Assembly: GCA_009885995.1 (NCBI GenBank)
Contig: VFJQ01000054.1
Coordinates: forward strand, 1-64,000
Source of the DNA: Verrucomicrobiota bacterium
GTDB taxonomy: Bacteria; Verrucomicrobiota; Verrucomicrobiia; Chthoniobacterales; Chthoniobacteraceae
Length of the DNA stretch: 64,000 nt
Direction: 5' to 3'
The translations under genes were made by a program, and so were the position numbers. The notes under the pieces were generated by a model that saw only the letters and a list, made by a program, of their open reading frames with translations, made no database searches and was not told the DNA's origin. This document shows, in pieces, positions 17,601-25,497 of this stretch (its first letter is position 1; each line of letters opens with the position of its first letter).

Positions 17601-18608
17601 TGGGCAAAGGACGCGAACTACCGCCACCGCCCGGTCATCATCGACAACGAAATCATCGCCGAGCCGTGGTCTTACGACCTCTACAGCGGCGACCAGAAAA
17701 TGCGCACGCACCCGATCACCGGCGAGCAGACCGCGTGGATGTTCGCGCGGCCTGGCCACCACTGCGGCGCGATCTCCGCGACGCCGGGCATGATGTTCTT
17801 CCGCTCGAAATCGACCGCCTTCTACGACCGCGACAAGGATGAAGGCACCGAGCATTTCGCCGGGCAACGCCTCGGCTGCTGGATCAATACGATCCCCGCC
17901 AACGGCCTCGTGATGATCCCCGAGGCGAGCGCCGGGTGCGTGTGTCTTTTCTCCATCGCCGCGACGATCGTCTTCGAGCCGCGCGAGAGCCGCTCGCAGT
18001 GGGGCGTGTATAGCGCCACCGGTTCATCGCTCCCCGTGCAACACATGGCGCTGAACCTCGGCGCGCCCGGCGACCGCCGTGACGCGCACGGTAAACTCTG
18101 GCTCAGCTACCCGCGCCCGAGTTCGCGCGCAGGCATCGACCTGCCGCTCGATTTCAAACCCGAGTTTGTGAAGGACGGCGCGTTCTTCGCGCTGAACGCC
18201 GAGTCGGTGAAAGTCGCGGGCACTGAAACGCCGTGGATCTTCACCTCCGGCGCGCGGGGCCTGGCGAGCTGCACTATCCCGCTGCTCGCCGCCGGAGCGA
18301 AGCCGGAGACGTTCACCGTGCGGCTGAACTTCATGGCGCTCGAAGGCGACCAGCCTGGCCAGCGCGTCTTCGACGTGAAACTGCAAGGTAAGACCGTGCT
18401 CGTCGCGTTCGATCCCACCGCAAAGGCGGGCGGGCCGCTGCGCGCGTTTACTGCCGAGTTCCGCGACATCGCCGTGACCGAGAATCTCACGCTCGAGCTC
18501 GCCTCCACGCTCGCCGCCGAGGACGAAAAGCATCAGCCCATCATCAGCGCCGTCGAAATCGTGCGCAGCGGCGCGGGCGAGATCCTGCGCCCGGTCGCGG
18601 GACGCTAA
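14637..18608 (+). CDS. Large secreted PQQ-type beta-propeller protein with an embedded methyltransferase-like domain
   Basis: 1323 residues with a signal peptide (MKLLLPFLFLVVAARA). Two sets of PQQ/BamB-like propeller repeats are visible. The first is at residues 20-500 (GGRVFFGSSVDGRVYCRDLA, GKLFIGSDDGYAYCLDAATG), with a Lys/Glu-rich helical insertion near 340-400. The second is at about 690-1150 (GRLFVQGNETVMAYDAYNGQ, GALKWTHQGQHISH), also with a helical insertion (near 880). Between them, residues 510-660 look like a SAM-methyltransferase Rossmann fold (GFCLIVGSERGQLAYELAKR, then IYAVDSDEKKVAAARAALIG). The C-terminus from about 1170 is a beta-rich, malectin-like carbohydrate-binding type domain. 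No haem CxxCH is seen. The function is unknown; similar chimaeras occur in Planctomycetes and Verrucomicrobia. It is monocistronic, ending at a long hairpin. Confidence 0.8.
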   Translation: MKLLLPFLFLVVAARADWPTYLHDASRVGATSEPLTAPLRPAWTYASPVAPTMAWAGEDGRVFENHVTLNRIRFDDVFHVAIAGGRVFFGSSVDGRVYCRDLATGREAWTFFTDAPIRLAPHVVDGKLFIGSDDGYAYCLDAATGKLVWKLRAGPNDERILARGRMISRWPVRTGVLVDDGIAYFGAGVFPHENIYLYAVEAATGKVVWKDDAISQEDAGRNDLSPQGYLLATQDTLFVPSGRSLAAAFKRATGEFISKPSPGWRGDAGGQVGGTQAFLADDQIYSVGEHHILALDQEKQKTGFGWFAGTQMTLAGDVGYMASGKEIVAIDRIRHAEGTRERHRIEVKIAGLDKDLKAHPALAALKKVQAAPGDAKLAQAYEKHRADYQAKKDQLADLKKELNHFAEVGVKWRFASAHESALILAGDTLVAGGQGEVVGLDTASGKERWKFAVDGEARGLAASGGHLVVSTTTGKVYSFADASQPASKPLAEAKPAPFATDAAIASAADAILAQTGIKRGFCLIVGSERGQLAYELAKRSELTIYAVDSDEKKVAAARAALIGTGLYGSRIIVDHLDLSVVPYASYFANLIVSETALTTGEMPGVPAEVARTLKPLGGTICLPAKASAWLAATKLTAEGAKIVRDGKWTRLVRAALPGADSWSHQYGNAANTSSNSDTRIKGGLSVLWYGDPGPGKMVNRHDGAVGPLSVNGRLFVQGNETVMAYDAYNGQFLWETPNPGAMRTGVYNAREPGNMAASDDYFFMLLDEKCVQFDAATGSIVRTLAVPGAGTKENLQWGYIAVKDGLLYGTATERVANASENARRGKSASINTDAIFAYDVNTGALKWTHQGQHISHVSIAIGDGRVFFVDSSLTPAQREDMLRQDKSALAKLTGKERDLAEERVKKADLRMAVAIDAVSGKQHWAKPVDVTDCSEIGIGGGALTLMYHNGHIVLGGANANGHYWEQFLKGEFARRRLVVLNANSGDKIWAKDANYRHRPVIIDNEIIAEPWSYDLYSGDQKMRTHPITGEQTAWMFARPGHHCGAISATPGMMFFRSKSTAFYDRDKDEGTEHFAGQRLGCWINTIPANGLVMIPEASAGCVCLFSIAATIVFEPRESRSQWGVYSATGSSLPVQHMALNLGAPGDRRDAHGKLWLSYPRPSSRAGIDLPLDFKPEFVKDGAFFALNAESVKVAGTETPWIFTSGARGLASCTIPLLAAGAKPETFTVRLNFMALEGDQPGQRVFDVKLQGKTVLVAFDPTAKAGGPLRAFTAEFRDIAVTENLTLELASTLAAEDEKHQPIISAVEIVRSGAGEILRPVAGR

Positions 18609-18687
18609 TTTAACGCAGAGGCGCAGAGAGCGCGAAGGAGCGCAGAGTTCTCATCCACCTCTGCGCTCTCTGCGCCTCTGCGTTAAA
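18609..18687. repeat. Long perfect hairpin between convergent genes (repeat, probable bidirectional terminator)
   Basis: The arms 18609-18633 and 18663-18687 are perfectly complementary over 25 bp, beginning TTTAACGCAGAGGCGCAGAG. The 29-base loop contains a further partial copy (GAGCGCAGAG) able to pair with the right arm. It starts just after the stop of the propeller gene and ends 11 bases before the stop of the convergent hydrolase. The runs of A/T at its outer edges give each strand a short U-tract, so it could end transcription both ways. Its composition also resembles dispersed AACGCAGAGGCGCAGAG repeats known from other bacteria. Confidence 0.75.
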
Positions 18688-18698
18688 AACAACCCGTC

Positions 18699-19475
18699 CT
18701 ACCGGAAGATCTCCGCGAACAGCTTCTTCATCGCCGCCCACGATTCCTCGTCAGCCTTCGCATTGTAAGCCTGCCCCTTGGTCGGATCGTCGCCGGCTTC
18801 CTTCTTCGTGAAGCTATGCACCGCGCCGGGGTGCGCGATGAACGTGAGGTTGGCTTTCGACTTTTCCATCTCGGCCTTGAACGCATCGACCTCCGCCGGC
18901 TTCACGAACGGATCGTCCGCGCCGTGGCAGACGAGCACCTTCGCCTTCACCCCACCCTCCGCCGCGGGGAGCGTCGTCTTCAGCCCGCCGTGGAAGCTGA
19001 CCACGCCTTTCACGTCCGCACCGCTGCGCGCGAGTTCGAGCACGCTGCTGCCGCCGAAGCAGTAGCCGATCGCGGCGAGCTTCGATTTGTCCACGCGCGG
19101 GTTCTTCTTCAGCTCATCGAGCGCAAGCATCACGCGCCGGCGCAGCAGCGGCAGGTCGTTGCGATACTTGCCGCTCTCGACCATGCACTCCTTCGGATCG
19201 ACCGGGCGCACGCCCTTCCCATACACGTCCGCGGCGAAGGCCACGTAGCCCATCTCGGCGAGCATCGTCGTGCGGCGCTTCGCGTAGTCTTGCAGACCGG
19301 TCCAGTCATGGATCACGAGCACGCCGGGTCGCGGTTTGTCGTTCGCGTCGTCGTAGGCGAGGAAGCCTTCGAGCACCTGGCCGCCATCCTTGTATTCGAC
19401 GGCTTCGGTTTTGATCGCGGCGAAGGCCGATGCGCCGAGCGCGAGCAGGGTGAGGGAGAGGACGAAAGTTTTCAT
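18699..19475 (-). CDS. Secreted dienelactone hydrolase family protein
   Basis: An alpha/beta-hydrolase of the dienelactone hydrolase family, with a signal peptide (MKTFVLSLTLLALGASAFA) that places it outside the cytoplasm. The catalytic triad can be read: nucleophile Cys in LAAIGYCFGGSSVLELA, Asp in CHGADDPFVKPAEV and His in AHPGAVHSFTKKEAG. Cys rather than Ser is characteristic of the family. The mature enzyme is about 240 residues, a normal length. The substrate is unknown; close relatives are mostly uncharacterised hydrolases rather than chloroaromatic degraders. The ATG at 19475 was chosen because the signal peptide starts there. It follows bioA on the same strand after 22 bases and converges with the propeller gene across a hairpin. 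Confidence 0.88.
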   Translation of the reverse strand: MKTFVLSLTLLALGASAFAAIKTEAVEYKDGGQVLEGFLAYDDANDKPRPGVLVIHDWTGLQDYAKRRTTMLAEMGYVAFAADVYGKGVRPVDPKECMVESGKYRNDLPLLRRRVMLALDELKKNPRVDKSKLAAIGYCFGGSSVLELARSGADVKGVVSFHGGLKTTLPAAEGGVKAKVLVCHGADDPFVKPAEVDAFKAEMEKSKANLTFIAHPGAVHSFTKKEAGDDPTKGQAYNAKADEESWAAMKKLFAEIFR

Positions 19476-19497
19476 GGCGGAGGAAATGTCTAGGCGA

Positions 19498-20757
19498 TCA
19501 GTGCCCGGCGACAACTTCGATCGCCCGCTCGACCGCCTCCACGCACTGCACGAGCTGTGCGTCGGTGATGCAATACGGCGGCATGAGCACGATCGTATCG
19601 TGGATCGGGCGCGTGAGCAGGCCGAACTTACGCGCGGCTACGCAGACCTTCGCACCCGCCATGGCGTCCGGCGGAAAACCGGCCAGCTCGATGCCCGCGA
19701 TGAAACCGCACAGCCGCACCTCGGCGACATGCCGGTTGGTCTGAAAGCGCGTGAGCAACTCGGTGAAGCGGCTGATCTGCGACGCCAGTTGATCGAGCAC
19801 GTTCTCTTCACGGAAGACCGCGAGGCTCGCCAGCGCGGCGGCGCAGCCGAGCTGATTGCCCGTGTAGCTGTGGCCGTAGTAAAGCGTGCGATCCAGCTCA
19901 CCGAGGAATGCGCTAAAAACGCGCTCGGTCGTGAGCGTAGCCGCGAGCGGTTGATAGCCGCCGGTGATCCCCTTCGCGAGCGCGATGAGATCCGGCACGA
20001 CGTTCTCGTGCTGGCAGGCGAACATTTTCCCCGTGCGCCCGAAGCCGGTCATCACCTCGTCCACGATGAGCAGCACGTCGTTCACATCGCACCACGCGCG
20101 CAGTTCGGCGAGCATCCCCGGGGGCCACAGCCGCATCCCGGCGGCGCCCTGGATCAGCGGCTCGATCACCACCGCCGCGATCGTGCCGGTGGTGCATTCG
20201 GCGAGTTCGGCGACCGAGTTCACGAAGGTGACCGGGAACTGCCAGCCCGCGAACCGTCCGTGAAACGTGCTGATGCCGCCGAGGCTCGATGCGCCCATCG
20301 TGTCGCCGTGATACGCGCCGCCGAATGCAACGAAGCGCCGCTTCTCCGGGTGACCGGTGAGCTGCCAGAATTGCGCGGCCATTTTCAGCGCCACCTCGAT
20401 CGCGGTCGAGCCGTCATCGGAGAGAAAACAGCGCGTCAGCGTGTTGGGCGGCCACAGCGCGCACAGTGCCGCGCTGAGCTGGATCGCCGGCGGATTGGTT
20501 AAGCCGAGAAACGATGTGTGCGCCACGCGATCGAGTTGCGCGCGGATCGCCGCGTCGATCTTCGGGTGCCGGTGTCCGTGCAGGTTCGTCCAGATCGATG
20601 AGTTGCCGTCGATGTATTCGTGACCTTCGCTGTCGCGCAGGAGCGCGCCTTCGCCGGAGACGAGCACGAGCGGGTCGTGCCATACGGCGTGCTGGGTGAA
20701 AGGGTGCCAGCAAAACCGCTGGTCGAGTTGCTGGAGCGCGCGCGTGCCGGAAGCCAT
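19498..20757 (-). CDS. bioA: Adenosylmethionine-8-amino-7-oxononanoate aminotransferase (BioA)
   Basis: A PLP-dependent class III aminotransferase that makes 7,8-diaminononanoate in biotin synthesis, with SAM as amino donor. The BioA-specific N-terminus is present (FCWHPFTQHAVWHDPLVLVS) along with YIDGNSSIWTNLHGHRHPKI. PLP-site motifs are VDEVMTGFGRTG and the Schiff-base Lys in DLIALAKGITGGYQPLAATL. GGAYHGDTMGASSLGG and YYGHSYTGNQLGCAAALASL are also typical. The 419-residue length is normal. No other bio genes are adjacent. It sits in a small operon: a 92-residue conserved protein lies one base upstream and the dienelactone hydrolase is downstream. Confidence 0.93.
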   Translation of the reverse strand: MASGTRALQQLDQRFCWHPFTQHAVWHDPLVLVSGEGALLRDSEGHEYIDGNSSIWTNLHGHRHPKIDAAIRAQLDRVAHTSFLGLTNPPAIQLSAALCALWPPNTLTRCFLSDDGSTAIEVALKMAAQFWQLTGHPEKRRFVAFGGAYHGDTMGASSLGGISTFHGRFAGWQFPVTFVNSVAELAECTTGTIAAVVIEPLIQGAAGMRLWPPGMLAELRAWCDVNDVLLIVDEVMTGFGRTGKMFACQHENVVPDLIALAKGITGGYQPLAATLTTERVFSAFLGELDRTLYYGHSYTGNQLGCAAALASLAVFREENVLDQLASQISRFTELLTRFQTNRHVAEVRLCGFIAGIELAGFPPDAMAGAKVCVAARKFGLLTRPIHDTIVLMPPYCITDAQLVQCVEAVERAIEVVAGH

Positions 20758-20758
20758 G

Positions 20759-21037
20759 TCAGTCGAGCGGTTCGAGTTTGCCGCCGCGTTCCTGGATCAG
20801 CCGGTTCACCGCGACGATGTCGTCATGGGACACGCGCTTGCGCTGATACTTTTTCCACAAGATCACGCGCAGCTCGACGAGGTCAGCGAGAAGCGGCGAG
20901 TCGTGGTAAACCCACTTCTCCTCGCCCGTGAGCTTCGCCAGGATGCGCCAGTGCTTGCCGAATTTCTCGGCGCGAAGCTCGCGCTTCTCGCCCTCGGCGG
21001 TGGTGGATTTCCATTCGTGAATGTTTTTTGCGGCCAT
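20759..21037 (-). CDS. Small conserved-looking hypothetical protein, 92 aa
   Basis: From the ATG at 21037 it begins MAAKNIHEWKSTTAEGEKRE and is rich in Lys, Glu and Trp, with no membrane segment. The second half, VYHDSPLLADLVELRVILWK, followed by VSHDDIVAVNRLIQERGGK, looks like two helices separated by a basic loop, possibly a nucleic-acid or protein contact surface. I recognise no family. The gene ends one base before the bioA start, so translation is probably coupled. An upstream in-frame start at 21061 is possible, but the sequence before the chosen ATG lacks the character of the rest. Confidence 0.7.
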   Translation of the reverse strand: MAAKNIHEWKSTTAEGEKRELRAEKFGKHWRILAKLTGEEKWVYHDSPLLADLVELRVILWKKYQRKRVSHDDIVAVNRLIQERGGKLEPLD

Positions 21038-21082
21038 GGTTTTCGGTGGCGAGTCGCGCACTTATCGCAAGAATCCGCGCAC

Positions 21083-21970
21083 TTGAAAGACCTCGGAAAG
21101 ATTCTTCTCTATTTCGCCGCCGTCATCGCGCTGGGCGCGCTGCTCGCGCCGCCGCTCTTCTGGGCTGGCCATGCGCTCGCCGCACGAGGCGTGATGCCGT
21201 TTCTCGGCGAGGTGGAACTGCAGAAATACTTCAACCGCGCCGCGCTCGTGGCCGCACTCGCGCTGATCTGGCCGATGCTCCGCTGGCTGCGTCTCGACGG
21301 CGCACGCGGGCTCGGGATCGATCCGAATCCGCACTGGCGGCGGCATTTCGCGATCGGCTTCGGGATCTCGGCGGTGTGCGTCGGTTTGCTCGCGACGGGT
21401 TACATCCTCGGCGGCGTGTATCGCTGGAAGCAGACGCTGCCGTGGGAAAGGATCCCGCCGCTGCTGTTGTCCGCGATCGTCGTGGCGTTGCTGGAGGAAG
21501 GTCTGTTTCGCGGCGGCATCCTCGGTCTGTTCCGCCGCACGCTGCGTCCGGGAGCCGCGATCGTCTTCACGAGCGCGATCTTCTCCGCCGTCCACTTTCT
21601 CAAGCCCGGCGAGGATGTGCGGATCGACGTGGTGACGTGGCTCTCCGGCTTTGCCCTGATCCCGCATCTCTTTCATCAGTTCGCCGAACCGCTGCTGCTG
21701 CTCGGCGGGTTCACGACGATCTTCGTGCTCGGGCTGATGCTCGCGGACGCGACCGTTCGCACCCGCTCGCTGTGGCTGGCGATCGGCCTGCACGCGGGGC
21801 TGGTCTTCGTGAAGATGTCGTTCAGCAAACTCACCAAGCGCGACGCCGCGCATCTGCCGTGGATCGGCGAGGAACTTCAAATCGGCCTGGTGCCCGTCCT
21901 CGCGCTCCTGCTCGGCTGGCTGCTCACCCGCCTCTGGCTTAAATATGCGAATCCTGCGCCGCGCGGGTGA
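21083..21970 (+). CDS. CPBP family intramembrane metalloprotease
   Basis: A multi-pass membrane protease of the CAAX/CPBP (Abi) family. The active-site motifs are LLEEGLFRGGILGLFRR (EExxxR), AIFSAVHFLKPGED (first metal-binding His) and WLAIGLHAGLVFVKM (second His). About seven or eight hydrophobic segments are visible in 295 residues, starting LLYFAAVIALGALLAPPLFW. The likely start is the TTG at 21083 (KDLGKILLYF); no in-frame ATG precedes the first helix within the gene space. It overlaps comF by 26 bases on the same strand and so heads the run comF-accD-folC. The substrate is unknown. Confidence 0.85.
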   Translation: MKDLGKILLYFAAVIALGALLAPPLFWAGHALAARGVMPFLGEVELQKYFNRAALVAALALIWPMLRWLRLDGARGLGIDPNPHWRRHFAIGFGISAVCVGLLATGYILGGVYRWKQTLPWERIPPLLLSAIVVALLEEGLFRGGILGLFRRTLRPGAAIVFTSAIFSAVHFLKPGEDVRIDVVTWLSGFALIPHLFHQFAEPLLLLGGFTTIFVLGLMLADATVRTRSLWLAIGLHAGLVFVKMSFSKLTKRDAAHLPWIGEELQIGLVPVLALLLGWLLTRLWLKYANPAPRG

Positions 21971-22667
21971 GGCCCTGCTCTCGCTCTTTTTTCCGCCGCA
22001 CTGCGCATCATGCAGCGCGGAGACCGGGGCAGGGGAGCACTTGTGCCCGACGTGCGCCGAGGGCGTGCAGCGGATCGAGGCACCGTTTTGCCGGCGGTGC
22101 TCGCAGCCGTTCGAGGGCGACATCACCGGCGAGTTCACGTGCTCGAATTGCGGCGACCGCGAGTTCCATTTCGACTGCGCTGTCGCCCGGCATCTCGCCC
22201 GCGATGTCGTGCGCGAGTTCATCCACAGCTTCAAATATGAGCGCCAATACCACCTCCGCCACCAGCTCGCCGCCTGGGCTGCGGCGGGGCTCGACGACGA
22301 ACGCATCCGCGCGCAGCCCTTCGACGCGCTGGTGCCCGTGCCGCTCCACCCGGCGCGAAAGCGTGAGCGCGAGTTCAACCAGGCCGAGGTGATCGCCGAA
22401 CTGCTCGCGCGGCGCGCTGGCGTGCCCGTCCGCAACGCCATCGTGCGCACGCGCTACACGACCACGCAGACCCGGCTCGACCGCCGCGAGCGCATGGAAA
22501 ACTTGCGCGGTGCCTTCCGAGTGCGACATCCTGCCGCCGTGCTAGACCGCCATCTCATCCTCGTGGACGACGTTTTCACCACCGGCTCGACCGTGGAAGA
22601 ATGCGCCCGCGTCTTGCGAGACGCCGGCGCCGCCAGCGTGCGCGCGCTCACCGTCGCCCGAGGCTGA
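21945..22667 (+). CDS. comF: ComF family phosphoribosyltransferase-like protein
   Basis: 240 residues with the ComF architecture: an N-terminal double zinc ribbon (PPHCASCSAETGAGEHLCPTC, then FCRRCSQPFE and TCSNCGD) and a C-terminal PRTase domain. The PRPP-loop is LILVDDVFTTGSTVEECARV, and the conserved lead-in is DALVPVPLHPARKREREFNQ. ComF proteins are linked to DNA uptake in competent bacteria, but most homologues are uncharacterised. It overlaps the CPBP protease by 26 bases and the accD start by one base (TGATG), implying coupled translation. Confidence 0.9.
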   Translation: MRILRRAGEALLSLFFPPHCASCSAETGAGEHLCPTCAEGVQRIEAPFCRRCSQPFEGDITGEFTCSNCGDREFHFDCAVARHLARDVVREFIHSFKYERQYHLRHQLAAWAAAGLDDERIRAQPFDALVPVPLHPARKREREFNQAEVIAELLARRAGVPVRNAIVRTRYTTTQTRLDRRERMENLRGAFRVRHPAAVLDRHLILVDDVFTTGSTVEECARVLRDAGAASVRALTVARG

Positions 22668-23557
22668 TGGACACACCTCAACCATCCGATCCGACCATGG
22701 GCTTCTTCGATCCACCTCGCTTTGGCGCCGGCAAGAAACGCGACTTCCCCGAGGGGCTCTGGCAGAAGTGCCCGAGCTGCGGCGAGATGATCCACAACCT
22801 CGAGCTCGTGCAAAACCTGCACGTGTGCCCGAAGTGCGATCACCACTTCACGCTCACCGCGAGAGAGAGGCTTAAGGTGCTGCTCGATCCGGAGTCCTTC
22901 GAGGAGCACGACGCGAAGATGGAGTCGGTGGACATCCTGAAGTTCACCGGCCAGGCCAGCTACACCGACCGGCTCAAGAGCTACCAAAAGAAAACCGGCC
23001 TCAAGGATGCCGTCACCACCGGGCGCGGGCGCATCGAAGACCAAGGCGTCGCGATCGGCGTGCTCGATTTCAATTTCATCGCCGCTACCATGGGCTCGGT
23101 CGTGGGCGAAAAACTCACGCGCATGATCGAAGGCGCGACGAAGGACCGGCTGCCGGTCATCATCATCTCCGCTTCGGGCGGCGCGCGCATGTATGAGGGC
23201 GTGGTGAGCCTTATGCAGATGGCCAAGACCTGCGGCGCGCTCGCGCTGCACGGCAAGGCCGGGTTGCCCTACATTTCCATCCTCACGCACCCGACCACCG
23301 GCGGCGTGAGCGCGAGCTTCGCGACCATCGGCGACATCATCATCGCCGAACCGAAGGCGATGATCGGTTTCGCCGGCCCGCGCGTGATCAAGGAAACCAC
23401 GCACCAGGATCTGCCAGCCGGCTTCCAGACCTCCGAGTTCCTCGAGGAGCACGGCCTCGTGGACATGATCGTGCCTCGCAAAAAGATGCGCGAGATGGTC
23501 GCGCAGTTGATCCGCTACCTCGCGCCGAAGCCGGCGGCGAAGGCCGCGAAGAAGTGA
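22667..23557 (+). CDS. accD: Acetyl-CoA carboxylase carboxyltransferase beta subunit (AccD)
   Basis: Forms, with AccA, the carboxyltransferase that makes malonyl-CoA for fatty-acid synthesis. The N-terminal four-Cys zinc ribbon is complete (KCPSCGEMI and HVCPKCDHHF). The crotonase-like core contains GRGRIEDQGVAIGVLDFNFI, MGSVVGEKLTRMIEGA, SASGGARMYEGVVSLMQMAK and TTGGVSASFATIGDIIIAEP, then AGPRVIKETTHQDLP. The length of 296 residues is normal. The start at 22667 overlaps comF by one base; a second ATG at 22697 (MGFFDPPRF) is also plausible. The stop overlaps the GTG start of folC by four bases. The accD-folC pairing is common in bacteria. Confidence 0.95.
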   Translation: MDTPQPSDPTMGFFDPPRFGAGKKRDFPEGLWQKCPSCGEMIHNLELVQNLHVCPKCDHHFTLTARERLKVLLDPESFEEHDAKMESVDILKFTGQASYTDRLKSYQKKTGLKDAVTTGRGRIEDQGVAIGVLDFNFIAATMGSVVGEKLTRMIEGATKDRLPVIIISASGGARMYEGVVSLMQMAKTCGALALHGKAGLPYISILTHPTTGGVSASFATIGDIIIAEPKAMIGFAGPRVIKETTHQDLPAGFQTSEFLEEHGLVDMIVPRKKMREMVAQLIRYLAPKPAAKAAKK

Positions 23558-24786
23558 CGTATCGCGAAGCCGTCGCGTGGCTTTACGGTCAGCAGCTTCA
23601 CGGCATCCGGCTCGGGCTGGAGACGATGGAGCGACTGTGCGCCGGGCTGCACATCCCGCTTTCGCCAGCGGAAGGCGCCCCGGTTTTCCTGCACGTCGCT
23701 GGGACGAATGGCAAAGGCTCCGTGTGCGCGATGCTCGACGCGATCCTGCGTGCTGGCGGGGTGCGGACTGGGCTCTATACGTCGCCGCATCTTGTCACCT
23801 TCCGCGAGCGCATCCGGCTTGATGGAGAGATGATTTCCGAGCGCGACGTCGCTGACGGGCTCAGCGTTGTCTGCGAGTTGATCGAGGCGTGGGAGCCGCG
23901 TCCTACGTTCTTCGAGATCGTGACCGCACTGGCGCTGCGCTGGCTGGCCGAGCAGCGGGCACAAGTCGTCGTGCTCGAGACCGGACTCGGCGGGAAGCTG
24001 GATGCGACCAACGTCGTCACGCCCGGCGTCTCGGTGCTCACGCCGATCGGATTTGATCACCAGACTTATCTCGGCGACACGCTCGCGGCGATCGCGGGCG
24101 AGAAGGCGGGCATCATCAAGCCCGAGGTGCCCGTGGTCTCTGCACCGCAGAGCGGGGAAGTCGAGGTGGTCTTCCGCACGACAGCCGCCGCGCAAGGCTG
24201 CGAGCTGACTTTCGTCGCGGGATCACTAGCGGATGCGCGCGTGGGACTGAGTGGCAGTCACCAAGCGCGGAACGCCGCGCTCGCGCTCGCCGCGCTCGAT
24301 GCTGCGCGCATTCCCGTCCCTGCCGCAGCGATCGCCGCCGGTCTCGCGACGGTCGAGTGGCCCGGTCGGTTCCAGCGCGTGGGCGCGCGCATCGTGCTCG
24401 ATGGTGCTCACAATCCCGCCGCCGCCGCCGCGCTCGCCCGCACGTGGCGCGAGGTCTTCGGCGAGCGGAAGGCGACGCTGATCCTCGGCGTGATGCGGGA
24501 CAAGGATGTGCGTGGCGTCTGTGCGGCGCTTGCTCCGATTGCCGCGCGTGTGCTCGCCGTGCGCGTGGACAACGCGCGGTCATGCACCGCGGAGGAACTC
24601 GCTGCGATCGCGAGCGCAGCGATCGCTGGCGCGTCGATCGAGCCCGCCGCTTGCTTAGGCGCCGCGCTCACGGTCGCCGAAGCGCACCCCGAACCCATCC
24701 TCATCGCCGGCTCGCTCTTCCTCGTCGGCGAAGCGCTCGTCGCACTCGGCCTCGCCGGGAGCGAAGCGGAGCGGAGCGAGCAGTAG
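23554..24786 (+). CDS. folC: Folylpolyglutamate synthase / dihydrofolate synthase (FolC)
   Basis: A Mur-ligase-family ATP enzyme that adds glutamate to dihydropteroate and folates. The P-loop is VAGTNGKGSVCAMLDAIL, followed by the typical GLYTSPHLVTFRERIRLDG. The metal/ATP region is VLETGLGGKLDATNVVTPGV, and the C-terminal Mur domain shows IVLDGAHNPAAAAALART and LILGVMRDKDVRGV. 410 residues is a normal length. It starts at GTG 23554, overlapping accD by four bases, and ends one base before the convergent rpe stop. The last residues (GSEAERSEQ) come from a short GAGCG-rich stretch. Confidence 0.93.
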   Translation: MTYREAVAWLYGQQLHGIRLGLETMERLCAGLHIPLSPAEGAPVFLHVAGTNGKGSVCAMLDAILRAGGVRTGLYTSPHLVTFRERIRLDGEMISERDVADGLSVVCELIEAWEPRPTFFEIVTALALRWLAEQRAQVVVLETGLGGKLDATNVVTPGVSVLTPIGFDHQTYLGDTLAAIAGEKAGIIKPEVPVVSAPQSGEVEVVFRTTAAAQGCELTFVAGSLADARVGLSGSHQARNAALALAALDAARIPVPAAAIAAGLATVEWPGRFQRVGARIVLDGAHNPAAAAALARTWREVFGERKATLILGVMRDKDVRGVCAALAPIAARVLAVRVDNARSCTAEELAAIASAAIAGASIEPAACLGAALTVAEAHPEPILIAGSLFLVGEALVALGLAGSEAERSEQ

Positions 24787-25434
24787 CTACCCGCGCATCG
24801 AGCGAATGGCCGCCGCCATGTCCGGCGCACCGAAGGCGCTGTTGCCTGCGACCAGCGTGTCGGCGCCGGCTTCGCGTGAAATGCGTGCCGTGTCCGTGTT
24901 GATGCCGCCATCGACTTCGATGCGGTAGCCAAGACCGTGGCGCGAGCGGTGATCGGCGGCGGCGCGCACCTTCTCCATCATCTCAGGCATGAACGACTGG
25001 CCGCCGAAGCCGGGCTCGACCGTCATGACCAGCACGAGATCCACCTCGGCCAGGTGCGGCTCGATCGATGCGAACGGCGTGCCCGGTTTGAGCGTGATGC
25101 CGCAGGTGCAGCCTGCGGCGCGGATCGCGGCGAGCGTGCCGGCGATGTCGCATGGCGACTCGACGTGGATGGTGACGTTGGCGGAAAACTTCGTGAAGCG
25201 CGGCAGGTAGTGGTCAGGCCGGTCGATCATCAGGTGCACGTCGAGCGGCTTCGTCGCGACCTTCGCGACAGCGGCGCAGAAGGCGGGGCCGAATGAAATG
25301 TTGTCCACGAGGTGACCGTCCATGACGTCGAGGTGATGCCAGTCGGCGCCGGCGGCTTCGGCGCGGCGGACCTCCTCGTGCAGGCGGCCAAAATCACAGG
25401 CGAGAGCGGATGGAGCGATGACGACGGAATGCAT
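24787..25434 (-). CDS. rpe: Ribulose-phosphate 3-epimerase
   Basis: Interconverts ribulose 5-phosphate and xylulose 5-phosphate in the pentose phosphate pathway. A TIM-barrel of 215 residues with all the usual blocks: IAPSALACDFGRL, the metal His and Asp in WHHLDVMDGHLVDNISFG, PLDVHLMI, VMTVEPGFGGQSFMPEMMEK, EVDGGINTDTA and the phosphate-binding ADTLVAGNSAFG. It is downstream of the pterin dehydratase and a small membrane protein on the same strand, with 63 bases between the small gene and this start. It converges with folC with no gap. Confidence 0.93.
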   Translation of the reverse strand: MHSVVIAPSALACDFGRLHEEVRRAEAAGADWHHLDVMDGHLVDNISFGPAFCAAVAKVATKPLDVHLMIDRPDHYLPRFTKFSANVTIHVESPCDIAGTLAAIRAAGCTCGITLKPGTPFASIEPHLAEVDLVLVMTVEPGFGGQSFMPEMMEKVRAAADHRSRHGLGYRIEVDGGINTDTARISREAGADTLVAGNSAFGAPDMAAAIRSMRG

Positions 25435-25497
25435 GGGGCGTGGAGTGAACGCAGATTCGCGCCGCGCGGCAAGCTGCGCGGTTTCCCACGAGGTCCG

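Noticed and set aside
14367-17867. Long minus-strand open frame (about 1166 codons) opposite the propeller gene
   Set aside because: Composition is Arg/Val/Glu shadow-like, with no motif, and the plus strand clearly encodes propeller repeats.
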